DNA of 64,000 nt from an uncultured Clostridia bacterium (GCA_944386325.1 CALXAP010000006.1:1-64000); one strand, 5' to 3'. Positions 7,195 to 16,283 are shown, counted from the stretch's first letter. Notes: generated by a model not told the origin, from the sequence alone. Numbers and translations: made by a program.

Positions 7195-7890
7195 CTATTC
7201 TACTACCTCCATAGCATCTTTTGTTTCTAAACCTTCTAAATTATAATAACTATCAGGTATTGGTCCTACAATTACATTTTCAGCAACTAATATTTCATTT
7301 GCCATTTCACTTGCTATTGTTTTTATAGGTGTTACTATATTCACTCTACAAGTGGTATGCAAATATATTCTATGTATTGTTTGATTTATACCTGCACTAC
7401 TAAATTCACTTTTAAACTCTGTTGTTACAGCTCCACTAGATGATATACTTATTGGAATTTTTGGACCCACATTATACAATATTTCATTTCCTAAAAAACT
7501 TCCCAATGGAATATATATATTAGTATCCTTTTCATCTTCTAATGCTTCTTGTATTTCTAATGTAAGTTCTGCTGCAATTCTATTTATTGAAATAACATTT
7601 GCCTTTACCATTGTTATATTTCCATTTGTATCTCTAATTATAGTTATTAAATCATTATAATCTACATTTTCAAGTGACTCTTTTGCTTCCCTATTTATAA
7701 TCTTTATTGCTATTCCTCTAGCTTTTAAATTACATAAAGAATCAAACATTGGATTAATATAATTAAGCACTCCCTTAAAAACCATTATTGCAATAATAAA
7801 AATTATTAATATTAAAAATAATTTTTTATTTCTTCTTTTTGTAATATATTCAGGTAATTTTATTCGTTTTCTAGAATAAATCTTATCCAT
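7195..7890 (-). CDS. yunB: Sporulation protein YunB
   Basis: This 231-aa protein has one N-terminal membrane segment (about residues 23-42) and the YunB-family motifs I-P-L-G-S-F-L-G, the F-x-S-E-F-x-x-A-G-I-N-Q-T-x-H-R-I segment near 165-182, and E-N-V-I-V-G-P-I-P-D-S-Y-Y near 207-219. YunB is expressed in the mother cell under sigma-E in Bacillus and is needed for proper spore formation; its molecular function is not established. It starts 5 bp after the sipL stop with no visible Shine-Dalgarno, so it is probably translated by coupling to sipL. Confidence 0.9.
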   Translation of the reverse strand: MDKIYSRKRIKLPEYITKRRNKKLFLILIIFIIAIMVFKGVLNYINPMFDSLCNLKARGIAIKIINREAKESLENVDYNDLITIIRDTNGNITMVKANVISINRIAAELTLEIQEALEDEKDTNIYIPLGSFLGNEILYNVGPKIPISISSSGAVTTEFKSEFSSAGINQTIHRIYLHTTCRVNIVTPIKTIASEMANEILVAENVIVGPIPDSYYNLEGLETKDAMEVVE

Positions 7891-7895
7891 ATTAT

Positions 7896-9443
7896 TTAAG
7901 CTGATTTTTTATTAATATATTTTGGTATAAAAAGTTGCATTCCTTCCATTATAACATTAGGATCTTCTATATTATTTGCATTTACTATATCATTTACTGT
8001 ACTTCTAAACTTTTTAGCTATTTTCCATAAAGTATCACCTTTTTTTACAAAATAAATTACCATACTATAATTTTTTTGATTGTTATCTTCTTCAATATTA
8101 ATTGTATCTATTATATCAATATTAGCATTATTTGCTATATCTATATTAAATTCTAATTGCAATTTGCATTCGATATTTCCATTCTGTACAATAAAATTAC
8201 TATCTTTAATCTCAATTTCTGTCTGTATATTTCTTGACATTTTTGTTTCATTTATAGATGTTTTAAAACTAAATTTTATGTTTTCTTTTCTTGTATTTAA
8301 TGTTAACTTACTATCACCTTCATAAATAAAATTTAATCCAATTTCACCTTCATATAAAATTTGATTACCTAATTCAGTTTGCGTTGTAATTCTAGGCATA
8401 ATCTCAACATCATAAAGTCTATTATTTGCCATTTCTGGAATTTGAACTTGCTCATTTATCGTACATACATCTTTTAATTTTTCTTTTTCCATCATTGCCC
8501 TTATATTTTTTTTAGTAAGCACTATGTTTTCACATGGAGAATATAAATCCTCTATCACGTCAATTTCTTTTGTTTCATACACAAAACATTCTATTCCAAT
8601 TTGTGCCTCTACATATACACTATGTTCCTCAATTGAATTAGATTTAACTACTAAATTTTTCATATAATAATTTAAATCACAAATATTTTCATCTGATATA
8701 TTAGGTATATCAATAAACCCCATAACAGGTATTATACCATTTGCCCTTCCTATTCTATCATCTTCTGTTAAATATAAAATTTTAACCTCTAAATCCGCTT
8801 TTGCTAAAACTTTATTATAACTTATTTTTATATCTTTATTAATAATTTGCACATCTGTTTTTAGTATTTCTACTAAATTATCTACATTATCTATATTAAT
8901 AGTATCCTTTGCATATATCTTTGTACTTCCTTGGCCAATCAAAGAATTTATTTTTGTACTATTACTCAATTTTTGTAAATGTTCCATATTATTTATTTCT
9001 TTTATTATAGATATATTCTCATTTGAATAGACAACTATTCTTATTTTTAAGCAAACTTTTAAGCTTATTTTTCTACCATTTAATACTTTACATTCTATAT
9101 CCTGAATTTGTATAATTTCTTTACTATTCATTCCCACTCTTGCTTTTTCTAAATCTATTATTTCTGTAAAATCTAAACTTGTCGTTAACCCCCTAACACC
9201 ATTTGTTTCATCTTGACTTTCTGGTAAATATATTAAATTAATATTTATACTTCCATCTATTCTAATTTTTCCATCTAATATTTCTTTTTTATATATACAC
9301 ACATTTCCAGATGTATTAACTGGGCTAAGTATGTCTGGTTTTACATCTGGAATTATTATATCTCCTTCTATATTTACAATCTTTTCTTTTTCTTCTACTA
9401 TTTGATTAATACATAAACTTTCTTTATTTGTATCTACTAACAT
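7896..9443 (-). CDS. sipL: SipL-like SpoIVA-interacting spore morphogenesis protein (SPOCS + LysM)
   Basis: The 515-aa protein has repeated beta-rich DUF3794/SPOCS modules; the first contains I-I-I-P-D-V-K-P-D-I-L near residues 30-40. A C-terminal LysM domain follows (V-K-K-G-D-T-L-W-K-I-A-K-K-F, then N-N-I-E-D-P-N-V-I, G-M-Q-L-F-I-P-K), about residues 465-510. In Clostridioides SipL binds SpoIVA through its LysM domain and is needed for coat localisation and cortex formation; spoIVA lies 7 kb away in this window. The order yabG-veg-sipL-yunB on one strand is a sporulation block. ATG 9443 follows AAGGAGGTC. Confidence 0.88.
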   Translation of the reverse strand: MLVDTNKESLCINQIVEEKEKIVNIEGDIIIPDVKPDILSPVNTSGNVCIYKKEILDGKIRIDGSININLIYLPESQDETNGVRGLTTSLDFTEIIDLEKARVGMNSKEIIQIQDIECKVLNGRKISLKVCLKIRIVVYSNENISIIKEINNMEHLQKLSNSTKINSLIGQGSTKIYAKDTINIDNVDNLVEILKTDVQIINKDIKISYNKVLAKADLEVKILYLTEDDRIGRANGIIPVMGFIDIPNISDENICDLNYYMKNLVVKSNSIEEHSVYVEAQIGIECFVYETKEIDVIEDLYSPCENIVLTKKNIRAMMEKEKLKDVCTINEQVQIPEMANNRLYDVEIMPRITTQTELGNQILYEGEIGLNFIYEGDSKLTLNTRKENIKFSFKTSINETKMSRNIQTEIEIKDSNFIVQNGNIECKLQLEFNIDIANNANIDIIDTINIEEDNNQKNYSMVIYFVKKGDTLWKIAKKFRSTVNDIVNANNIEDPNVIMEGMQLFIPKYINKKSA

Positions 9444-9494
9444 ATATAGACCTCCTTACTTTTTGTTATTATATATTATTATAAAATCAAAAAA

Positions 9495-9516
9495 AAATTC
9501 CTATAAATAGGAATTT
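9495..9516 (-). terminator. Terminator of veg
   Basis: A 10-bp stem (9495-9504 with 9507-9516) with a T9 tail on the minus strand. The 2-base gap at the centre means the effective loop opens a few pairs. Confidence 0.7.
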
Positions 9517-9539
9517 CTTTATATAAAATATATATTTAA

Positions 9540-9827
9540 TTATTTTAAATTATTTTTTGGTTCTAATGGTGGTATTAATGGAGCAAATTCTTTTCCATCA
9601 AACACCGCAACCTCTACTGTTCTTGTTAACACATCTGTATATGTGTAAGTTACATTTCTATCTTCATTATCATATTTAACAACAAAAATATTTGGATATG
9701 CTTTTTCTATTGTTGCTTCTTTTTCAAAAGGCTTGCTTCTACCTAGAGATCCTTTCACAATTATCTTTTGTCCTAATTTATCCCCTATATTAGCTTTTAG
9801 ACTCGTAATATCACTTTTACAAATCAT
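9540..9827 (-). CDS. veg: Veg protein
   Basis: This 95-aa protein belongs to the Veg family (DUF1021): G-D-K-L-G-Q-K-I-I-V-K-G-S-L-G-R, then E-G/A-T-I-E-K-A-Y-P-N-I-F-V-V and Y-T-D-V-L-T-R-T-V-E. The ATG at 9827 has AGAGGTG 5 nt upstream. The longer reading from 9881 is excluded because that ATG overlaps the -35 box. Veg is a small abundant protein of vegetative Bacillus, reported to affect biofilm gene expression and spore outgrowth. It sits beside yabG as in Bacillus. Confidence 0.94.
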   Translation of the reverse strand: MICKSDITSLKANIGDKLGQKIIVKGSLGRSKPFEKEATIEKAYPNIFVVKYDNEDRNVTYTYTDVLTRTVEVAVFDGKEFAPLIPPLEPKNNLK

Positions 9828-9852
9828 CAAATCACCTCTTCTTCTATCACGA

Positions 9853-9881
9853 ATTATATCATTGGTGCTGAAAATTGTCAA
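9853..9881 (-). promoter_or_regulatory. Sigma-A promoter of veg
   Basis: Minus strand TTGACA (9876-9881), 17-bp spacer, TATAAT (9853-9858): a perfect consensus. The Bacillus veg promoter is likewise known as exceptionally strong. Confidence 0.92.
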
Positions 9882-9991
9882 AAATACTTATTTTTTGCTA
9901 CCAGACTAAAAGCATTGAAATATAAGGTATTTTCTGATTTTTATTCCAAATATATTTTTTAGTTTACATTTATATTACATTTTTGTTACAT

Positions 9992-10819
9992 TTACATAAT
10001 TATCCTTTTCTTACCTTTTACTCCTACTCCTCCTATTCCTTCTCTTCCTTCTTTTATTTCATCTATTATTTGTTTTTCTGTTACATATTTATAATTTTCA
10101 GTTGTTGCTACTTTTTCTGCTACAATAAGTGGATCTATAAAATCTATCAAAATTCTTCCTGGTGATGATGCAAAATCTGCTCCTGCTAACATAATAGCCT
10201 CAAAATAACTTTGACATGCTCCTGCAAAAATTACTAATTTATCACTATTACTTCCCCATTTTCTTGCTTCTTTAACAGTATTAATAAAATGCCTTGAATT
10301 TCTATAATTATATATATTATTGTAATCAGAACCATTTTTTATCATTGAATCATGACCAGTTACAATTAATATGTCAGGTTTATATCTTTCTAATAATCGT
10401 CTCACTACATAAGGCTGTTGATTTTCAGCAATATTCCTTACTACAGCATTTAACCCAAGTTCTCTATAATATTTCATTGATTTTTCACTATATCTCCTGT
10501 CTCCATCTAAATGTAATATCTTTCCGATATACACATTATTTCTTTTATATTCTCTATTTGATATTTTTTTATAATTTTTTATTTTTTTTACATTATTTAC
10601 TCTATTTTTTATTGTTTTATCTAATCTATTTATTTCTCTTTCTTTTTCTTCTTTACTTACTAAAACTAAATCATCTATTGGGGCATCAACTTTTATTCTA
10701 ATTACTAATCCAGATAAAATTGCTGTAGCATTTCCTTTTGAATTTTTTATAATTTTATCTACTACAAATATTATATCTTTATTATATGACTTTCTTGCTA
10801 CTATATCCCCTCTTTTCAT
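9992..10819 (-). CDS. yabG: Sporulation-specific protease YabG
   Basis: The 275-aa protein starts K-R-G-D-I-V-A-R-K-S-Y. It contains the YabG core V-Y-I-G-K-I-L-H-L-D-G-D, D-I-L-I-V-T-G-H-D-S near 149-158, V-I-F-A-G-A-C-Q-S-Y-F-E-A-I near 196-210, and A-D-F-A-S-S-P-G-R-I-L-I-D. YabG is a mother-cell protease that trims coat proteins; in Clostridioides it also processes the CspBA and preproSleC germination proteins. The conserved H in T-G-H-D and C in G-A-C-Q are candidates for a catalytic pair. ATG follows AGAGGTGG. First of the yabG-veg-sipL-yunB block. Confidence 0.93.
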   Translation of the reverse strand: MKRGDIVARKSYNKDIIFVVDKIIKNSKGNATAILSGLVIRIKVDAPIDDLVLVSKEEKEREINRLDKTIKNRVNNVKKIKNYKKISNREYKRNNVYIGKILHLDGDRRYSEKSMKYYRELGLNAVVRNIAENQQPYVVRRLLERYKPDILIVTGHDSMIKNGSDYNNIYNYRNSRHFINTVKEARKWGSNSDKLVIFAGACQSYFEAIMLAGADFASSPGRILIDFIDPLIVAEKVATTENYKYVTEKQIIDEIKEGREGIGGVGVKGKKRIIM

Positions 10820-11014
10820 ATATATTATTCCACCTCTTTATTGCATTTATTGTTATATAATATTTTATGTTACTTTATGTTGAATTGTGTCATACTACCA
10901 TTTTATATATTTTAATTCTTTTCTTTTTTATTGATACAATTACATCTATTCTATCTGAATTTTTACTTCTTAGATTTTTCCTGAATATACATTTTATATT
11001 TCTGCTATGCAAAA

Positions 11015-11062
11015 AAGAATGTATGTTTGTACATCGTTATTTTCGATTTTTCATACATTCTT
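11015..11062 (-). terminator. Terminator of the GNAT gene
   Basis: An 11-bp stem AAGAATGTATG (11015-11025) with CATACATTCTT (11052-11062), a 26-base loop, and T6 following on the minus strand. It lies 55 bp after the GNAT stop. Confidence 0.7.
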
Positions 11063-11116
11063 ATTTTTATAATTTATACATAAGAGTAAATTGACTTATA
11101 ATTAATTTTATTTTAA

Positions 11117-11677
11117 TTATTGATTTTTGTTTTTTATATAGCTTTCTTTAAATTCTTCTGCTAAGATATCCATTTCTATACAATCATAATATTTTCCATT
11201 AATAAACTTACATTTTCTTCTTCTTCCGTATTCTTTAAATCCACACTTTTGGTAGCATTTTAATGCTCTTTCGTTAAAACTCATTAAATCTAATTTTATA
11301 TTATTTAAATTTAAGTAATTAAACCCATAATCTAATATTAGTTTTATTGCTTCTGTTCCATACCCTTGACTTCTGTATTCTTTATCGCCTATAAAAATTC
11401 CAAGTGTTGCTGTTCTATTTATAGCATCGAATTTTTCTAATCCCACTGTTCCTATAAGTTTATCATCATCAAGTGTTACTATAAAAAAATTATAATTTTT
11501 ATCAATAGTTTCTTCAAAATATTGCTTTTCACTTTCTAATGTAATTATGTATGAACTTCTTCCTAAATAGTCTGTTGTTTGAAAATCATTTAGCCATTGT
11601 GTAAACTTTTCTATTTCTTCATTATTTCTTGGTGATAAATAAATTCTTTCTCCAATTAATTTTTTAAAATATTTCAC
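11117..11677 (-). CDS. GNAT-family N-acetyltransferase (RimJ/RimL type)
   Basis: This 186-aa protein has the GNAT fold. It begins with the RimJ-like opening L-I-G-E-R-I-Y-L-S-P, then the acetyl-CoA-binding segment Y-R-S-Q-G-Y-G-T-E-A-I-K-L-I-L near residues 101-115, and ends with N-E-R-A-L-K-C-Y-Q-K-C-G-F-K. Such enzymes acetylate ribosomal protein N-termini, polyamines or antibiotics; the substrate cannot be read. The start is GTG 11677 after GGAGATGG. It is preceded by a promoter, a structured RNA and an intrinsic terminator, so expression may be controlled by attenuation. Confidence 0.9.
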   Translation of the reverse strand: MKYFKKLIGERIYLSPRNNEEIEKFTQWLNDFQTTDYLGRSSYIITLESEKQYFEETIDKNYNFFIVTLDDDKLIGTVGLEKFDAINRTATLGIFIGDKEYRSQGYGTEAIKLILDYGFNYLNLNNIKLDLMSFNERALKCYQKCGFKEYGRRRKCKFINGKYYDCIEMDILAEEFKESYIKNKNQ

Positions 11678-11821
11678 ACTAATCCATCTCCTTTATAAAA
11701 TTTATATAATTTAAGAGCTTGACATAATTTAACAATAAAAAATTGAATTTTTTATTCAAAACAATATACTATATCTTTGCTAAGCATTTTTTATAATTTT
11801 CAATCTTTCTTATATAATAAA

Positions 11822-11959
11822 AAAGCCTTACAAAAAAATCTTTTAAGACTCCTTTGCAAGACTTTATATATCTTACTTTATAAGTGTAAGTAGTTATCTA
11901 TATTTTATACTACCCTTTACAGCTCAAGCTATATGGCTCTATGTAAACTCTTAAATATG
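11822..11959 (-). ncRNA. Structured leader or small RNA with its own promoter and terminator
   Basis: Transcribed from the promoter at 11966-11994, this stretch of about 137 nt can form a TTTACA/TGTAAA helix enclosing an AGCT-rich inner stem. A GTAGT/ACTAC hairpin and a TTAC/GTAA hairpin follow. A terminator comes last (11822-11837 with 11850-11865, with G-U pairs, then T6). No ORF with a ribosome-binding site lies in it. It ends 145 nt upstream of the GNAT gene on the same strand, so it is either a riboswitch-like attenuator for that gene or a free small RNA. It matched no riboswitch class I know. A second hairpin with T-run (TTGAAT/ATTCAA, near 11740-11760) lies between it and the gene. Confidence 0.5.
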
Positions 11960-11965
11960 TTTTTT

Positions 11966-11994
11966 ATTCTAGCATATTTAGTATTTTTTGTCAA
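11966..11994 (-). promoter_or_regulatory. Sigma-A promoter of the structured RNA/GNAT transcript
   Basis: Minus strand TTGACA (11989-11994), 17-bp spacer, TAGAAT (11966-11971). Confidence 0.8.
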
Positions 11995-12084
11995 ATGTGA
12001 CAAAAGTCAAACAAATTTATTTCAGTAAATTTATTTAACCTTTTCTTGTTACAAATATAATTATTACTATAATACTAAAAACTG

Positions 12085-12112
12085 GCAACTAATCATTTCT
12101 AACTAGTTGCCT
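12085..12112 (-). terminator. Terminator of the 12119 gene
   Basis: GGCAACTA (12085-12092) pairs with TAGTTGCC (12105-12112); a T5 stretch follows on the minus strand. It begins 7 bp past the stop. Confidence 0.75.
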
Positions 12113-12118
12113 TTTATA

Positions 12119-12955
12119 TCAATTCTCTACTTTTAAGAAATTATATGTGTCACTTGAAGGATTATTTACATTTATTAAATAACCTGTATACACTCCACCT
12201 TCTGGACTTTGTAAATTATTATCTATTGATACATCACAAATAAATTTTTCACCTTGATTATTTATAATATTTATTCTAAATTGAATAACACTATTTAATT
12301 GACTTAAGTCTATATTTGCTTCTTGCAATATTCTACCATTAAATGAAACAACATTGTTATTTTGTTCTGATGAGTAATTAGTCAATATATTTCTATTTAC
12401 ATACCCCAATGATATTGGATTTGAGCAATCTGTATAAAATGTTGGATTATCATAATTATTTCCTTGATTATCCTTATTATTATAAACAATATTAAAATCT
12501 ATTCTTTCTGCTTGTGATTGTATATCTTTAAATTTTCCAATATAGAATGGATTTTTATAATTCAATACTCTTTGACCTGTAGGATAATTATTTTTTATGA
12601 CTATATTATCTATATAAAGCTGGCTTATTGTATTTTCATTAGTTAAACCTTTTTCTTTTATTCTGTTATTTATATATATTGCTATATCTGTATATTGACT
12701 TATACTTAAATCTGTTAAATTTCTTTCAGGACTATTATCAATTGCATCAGCACTACTATGCAAGACTATTTGATTTATTTTAAAAACAGCATTTTTATTT
12801 TGCTCAGCCATTTTTTCTATATGAGATGAATACTCATTTTGTTTTATTTTACTGCTAACTACATTATAATATCCAAAGAATAAACATCCCATCATAACAA
12901 TTACTAATATTATCATTAAGTGTTCTTTTTTAAATCCAATATTAAAATCTCTCAT
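12119..12955 (-). CDS. Hypothetical membrane-anchored protein, 278 aa
   Basis: Not recognised. A single hydrophobic segment (about residues 12-30, with a V-M-M-G-C-L-F-F-G core) follows a short basic N-terminus, so most of the protein lies outside the cytoplasm. After it come a short polar helix (about 34-60) and a long Asn/Ile-rich, beta-prone region with no Cys-Cys pair or catalytic motif I can identify. It starts 17 bp after the glucosaminidase stop with GAGG upstream, so the two are probably one operon and the protein may act at the cell envelope or spore periphery (inference). Confidence 0.6.
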   Translation of the reverse strand: MRDFNIGFKKEHLMIILVIVMMGCLFFGYYNVVSSKIKQNEYSSHIEKMAEQNKNAVFKINQIVLHSSADAIDNSPERNLTDLSISQYTDIAIYINNRIKEKGLTNENTISQLYIDNIVIKNNYPTGQRVLNYKNPFYIGKFKDIQSQAERIDFNIVYNNKDNQGNNYDNPTFYTDCSNPISLGYVNRNILTNYSSEQNNNVVSFNGRILQEANIDLSQLNSVIQFRINIINNQGEKFICDVSIDNNLQSPEGGVYTGYLINVNNPSSDTYNFLKVEN

Positions 12956-12972
12956 AATAATAAACCTCTACT

Positions 12973-14256
12973 TTATGGTTCTAATTTTTTATATAAATTT
13001 TCCATTATTGTATAAACTGCATTTGCCCAATTTGTATCTGTTGCATATCTTACATTAACCCCTGAAACATTTGGTCCATTATAATATTTACCTGTTGCTA
13101 ATTCACCATCATATACAGGAGTATCTTTTGTATTAAGATAATGTTTAACTAATACTTTTGCTACTAATTCTATTCCTTCTGTATAATCTTCAAATTCAAA
13201 TGAATATGTATATGCATCACTATCATAAGCACCATAGCCGAATAAATTCTTTTTATCCATAGCAATTCTTGATGTTCCCCATTGACTTTCATGTATTCCC
13301 ATTGCAGCTAAAAATACGCCATTCAAATTATATTTTTGTTCCATCTGATAAAAGAATGTAGCATTATTAGTAAATACTAAATTTTTATCCTGTGCATTTC
13401 CTGATAGCATTTTTTTGAAATCATCCTCTGTAAATCCACTAGGTTTATTTAATTCCATATTAAAATCTAATTTAGTTATAATTTTTTGCAATCTGTTTTT
13501 TTCAAGAACATCCTGATTTACAGCAGAAGATGTTAATTTTATATTTTTTACATATCCTTCTTTTGTTCCATCTTTATCTTCATATGAAATTTTTGCCCAA
13601 TCTCCAGAAAGATCTAATAATTTTACATCTAAATATTTTTTTACACTTACAACATCTAATGATGCTTCATTATCCATTTGTTTTAAAGTTACATCTTCTA
13701 TAAGATACATAGTATCTCCAATATGTACTTTATTATTCGCAAGAAACTCAGATGTTCCAACTTCAACTATTTCTTCTGTTGTTGGTTCTATTGTAGTTCT
13801 TTGTGTTACAATTTCTTCAACAACTTCATTATTTTCATATGTTCTTACTACAGTTACTTTATCTTTTCCTTTTATTCCAGCTTTCTTTACTTTTTCTTCA
13901 CCTTTTGGTAATAAAGGATTGTCCACTTTAGTAACAGGATATTCTACTTCTTGTTCTTCTTCTGAAGTTATTATAGTTTTAATAGTACTTAAATTACTAT
14001 TAAGAACTTTTTGCAAGTCTATTGCACTACTATTAGATTCAAAACTTTTTGTTTCCTGCATTTGTTGTGGCTGTTCTACTTTCATATCATTACTTGCCAA
14101 AATAATTCTATTGGTTGAAACTACTGTAATAGAAAGAGCACATACCGCTACCAAAATAATACTAAATCCTCTAATTGTTCTTTTGCTTGCCTTAACATTC
14201 TTAAACTTATATTCTAATTGCAGTTTTATTCTTTCTTTTGTATAACGTTTCCCCAT
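12973..14256 (-). CDS. SH3-domain glucosaminidase (peptidoglycan hydrolase)
   Basis: The 427-aa protein has a basic N-terminus, one membrane/signal-anchor segment (about 29-48), and a low-complexity Thr/Glu-rich linker. A bacterial SH3-like domain follows at about 175-245 (I-G-D-T-M-Y-L-I-E-D-V, W-A-K-I-S-Y, E-G-Y-V-K). A C-terminal glucosaminidase domain (PF01832) spans about 285-420, with A-A-M-G-I-H-E-S-Q-W-G-T-S-R-I-A, K-N-L-F-G-Y-G and N-W-A-N-A-V-Y. The Glu of H-E-S-Q-W-G is the expected catalytic acid. It should cleave N-acetylglucosaminyl bonds in peptidoglycan at the outer membrane face. Whether it is vegetative or sporulation-specific is not shown. Confidence 0.88.
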   Translation of the reverse strand: MGKRYTKERIKLQLEYKFKNVKASKRTIRGFSIILVAVCALSITVVSTNRIILASNDMKVEQPQQMQETKSFESNSSAIDLQKVLNSNLSTIKTIITSEEEQEVEYPVTKVDNPLLPKGEEKVKKAGIKGKDKVTVVRTYENNEVVEEIVTQRTTIEPTTEEIVEVGTSEFLANNKVHIGDTMYLIEDVTLKQMDNEASLDVVSVKKYLDVKLLDLSGDWAKISYEDKDGTKEGYVKNIKLTSSAVNQDVLEKNRLQKIITKLDFNMELNKPSGFTEDDFKKMLSGNAQDKNLVFTNNATFFYQMEQKYNLNGVFLAAMGIHESQWGTSRIAMDKKNLFGYGAYDSDAYTYSFEFEDYTEGIELVAKVLVKHYLNTKDTPVYDGELATGKYYNGPNVSGVNVRYATDTNWANAVYTIMENLYKKLEP

Positions 14257-14407
14257 ATTATAAACCTCTCTTTATTTTTCTTATTTAATTCCATCTCTAT
14301 TATATACTATAACTTTTTATATTTCCATTTTTTTTTACAAATTTTTTTAAGTAATTTATAGAAAATTTGGTTTTTTTTATTATCTTTTTTATAAAAAGCA
14401 AAAAATA

Positions 14408-15394
14408 CTATATATAAAATTTATTTCCTTCATTTTTTATTGAATATGTCTTTATTTTTGATATACAGAAAATATATTTTGCTAATTTATCTCCCCATTC
14501 ATAATATTTTAATTCTCCCATTGGATTAACATGTGCTATAATTATTTTTTTTATATTATTATCTTTTAGAATTTCTAATAAATCTTGAAGTGGTAAATGG
14601 GTTTTAGAATTCTTTGTATACATGAAACTATCAATATTGACAATTAATATATTGCTATCTTTAGCAAACTCTTTAATATAGCTATGATATGATTTTGATT
14701 TAGCATCTTTAAGATAATCTGTTATATTTGTAATAGGAACAATTGTATTATTTTTTGTTATTAATTCTTTAGTATAACTTGTGTCAGATAAATATGTATA
14801 ATTATAATTATCTCCTGATATTTTAAAGCCATAACATTCAACACTATGTTGTAATGGGATAAAAGTCATCTTGTATCCATTTAATAATTCTATTTCACTA
14901 TTCTCATTAATAATAATAGCTGAATGATTTACAGGAAATTTTTGTTTTAATCCTGAATGAAAATCACTTATTACTTTCTCTTCATATACTGATTTTGGTG
15001 CAATTATTTTTACATTTGATTTTGCTCTAATCATAAAATCCATTAAAACATTAGCATCTGCTGAATGATCAAGATGTGTATGGCTAATAAAAATATGTGT
15101 TATATTTGACAAATCAAATCCACTTTCGGTTAATCTTAAAACGAAATTAACACCTGGATCTACAGCAATTACATTATCTCCTTTTTTTAGTATAAATCCG
15201 TTTTGCAACCAAGACAATCCATATCTCAGTTGATAATTATTTTCACTTACTACACTTTTAGGAAAATATATGTAATCTTTTTTATTTAATTTTTTTTTAG
15301 AGTTTATCAATTTATTTTTATAATTTTTTCTTATATATAATCTTTTTTTATCAAGTTCAATTAATTCTTTTGCTAATTTATCTCTCATTTTCAT
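14408..15394 (-). CDS. MBL-fold metallo-hydrolase
   Basis: This 328-aa protein has the metallo-beta-lactamase motif I-S-H-T-H-L-D-H-S-A-D near residues 113-123, an A-V-D-P-G-V strand before it, an H-S-V-E histidine, and a late I-I-A-H-V-N-P-M-G. The first 50 residues are a very Lys-rich helix. The substrate is unknown. It may be a UlaG-like or phosphodiesterase-type hydrolase, but the sequence does not decide. It starts at ATG 15394 after AAAGGTTG and appears monocistronic. Confidence 0.85.
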   Translation of the reverse strand: MKMRDKLAKELIELDKKRLYIRKNYKNKLINSKKKLNKKDYIYFPKSVVSENNYQLRYGLSWLQNGFILKKGDNVIAVDPGVNFVLRLTESGFDLSNITHIFISHTHLDHSADANVLMDFMIRAKSNVKIIAPKSVYEEKVISDFHSGLKQKFPVNHSAIIINENSEIELLNGYKMTFIPLQHSVECYGFKISGDNYNYTYLSDTSYTKELITKNNTIVPITNITDYLKDAKSKSYHSYIKEFAKDSNILIVNIDSFMYTKNSKTHLPLQDLLEILKDNNIKKIIIAHVNPMGELKYYEWGDKLAKYIFCISKIKTYSIKNEGNKFYI

Positions 15395-15490
15395 TCAACC
15401 TTTCAATAAGATAATTTTACCATTTTTTATTATATTTTTACAAGTTTTTTGTAAAAATATTAAATAAATTTGCCTATAATATGTTATAAT

Positions 15491-15580
15491 CACAGCTAAA
15501 ATTTATATGTCTAATTTTTTGAGAATATCTCCGCGGGCGAACGCTGTTCGCCCCTACAACCATTCTATTATGTTTTATAG
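15491..15580. repeat. Dispersed intergenic hairpin repeat, copy A
   Basis: Core GGGCGAAC-GCT-GTTCGCCC at 15535-15553 followed by CCTACAAC, in the intergenic space before the 15645 gene. The left flank CAGCTAAAATTTATATGT is shared with copy D. The loop has G in place of the A of the other copies. Confidence 0.85.
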
Positions 15581-15598
15581 AATTTTAACTAAAAAATG

Positions 15599-15630
15599 AA
15601 AAAATCCAACTTGATTTAAGCTGGATTTTT
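15599..15630 (-). terminator. Terminator of the 15645 gene
   Basis: AAAAATCCA/TGGATTTTT stem with CTT/AAG extension, T-rich tail on the minus strand, 15 bp past the stop. Confidence 0.75.
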
Positions 15631-15644
15631 ATTTTTAACTATAA

Positions 15645-16145
15645 TTATTCAATTGTAAATTCTGTTGACTCAAAATACATATCAGAATTTACTGTATAAA
15701 CATATTTTACTATTCTATATGTACCTGTTTGTAATGTTCCATAAGTATTACTCCAATTTATTTCTTGTTTTATTTGATTATTATTATCTCTTTCATAAAC
15801 TTCATCACTAAAAGTAATATCTGATGTTGCTTTTACTTCTTCCCATTTATCATTTTCTTTTTGCTCAATTTTATAATCTTCTTTCCAAATATATGGTACT
15901 TTGTTATTATCTGTAATAATTATTGTAGCACCTGTTGATGAAGCTTGTGTAATTTCTATTTTTACATTATCCATATTTCTGTCATATACTTTTTCTATTT
16001 CTTCCGCTCTTTGTATTAATCTCATATTTTCTGTTACAGCACTTACATATGCATCTTTAAAAAATAACCAACGATTTAAAGATATTATAATAATAACAAT
16101 CAATATAACAATTATAGCTAAAAATATTTTGCTTAATTTATTCAT
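15645..16145 (-). CDS. Membrane-anchored Ig-like domain protein
   Basis: The 166-aa protein has an N-terminal membrane anchor (about residues 8-24) and an extracytoplasmic domain. That domain contains the Big_14-like sequence V-K-I-E-I-T-Q-A-S-S-T-G-A-T-I-I-I-T-D-N-N, Y-K-I-E-Q-K-E-N-D-K-W-E-E-V, and a final strand G-T-Y-R-I-V-K-Y. Such small Ig-like proteins are common in clostridia with unknown function, probably binding partners at the envelope. It is monocistronic between a repeat copy and the spoIVA terminator. ATG follows AAGGGGGT. Confidence 0.72.
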   Translation of the reverse strand: MNKLSKIFLAIIVILIVIIIISLNRWLFFKDAYVSAVTENMRLIQRAEEIEKVYDRNMDNVKIEITQASSTGATIIITDNNKVPYIWKEDYKIEQKENDKWEEVKATSDITFSDEVYERDNNNQIKQEINWSNTYGTLQTGTYRIVKYVYTVNSDMYFESTEFTIE

Positions 16146-16217
16146 ACTAAAATACCCCCTTTATTTTTTATGGTATATATTTATTATAGCATATATTTAT
16201 GTTAAATACAAAAATTA

Positions 16218-16260
16218 ACAAAATTAATGAGACAATTTCAAATTGCCTCATTAATTTTGT
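16218..16260 (-). terminator. Terminator of spoIVA
   Basis: 14-bp perfect outer stem (16218-16231 with 16247-16260), continued inward by CAATTT/AAATTG around a small bulge; 24 bp past the spoIVA stop. Confidence 0.8.
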
Positions 16261-16283
16261 AATATTATCACAAACTCATTATC

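Noticed and set aside
9540-9881. Longer veg frame starting at 9881
   Set aside because: Its ATG overlaps the -35 box of the consensus promoter.
10294-10701. 135-codon plus-strand frame with Leu/Tyr-rich content
   Set aside because: Antisense to yabG; composition is that of complementary A/T-rich codons.
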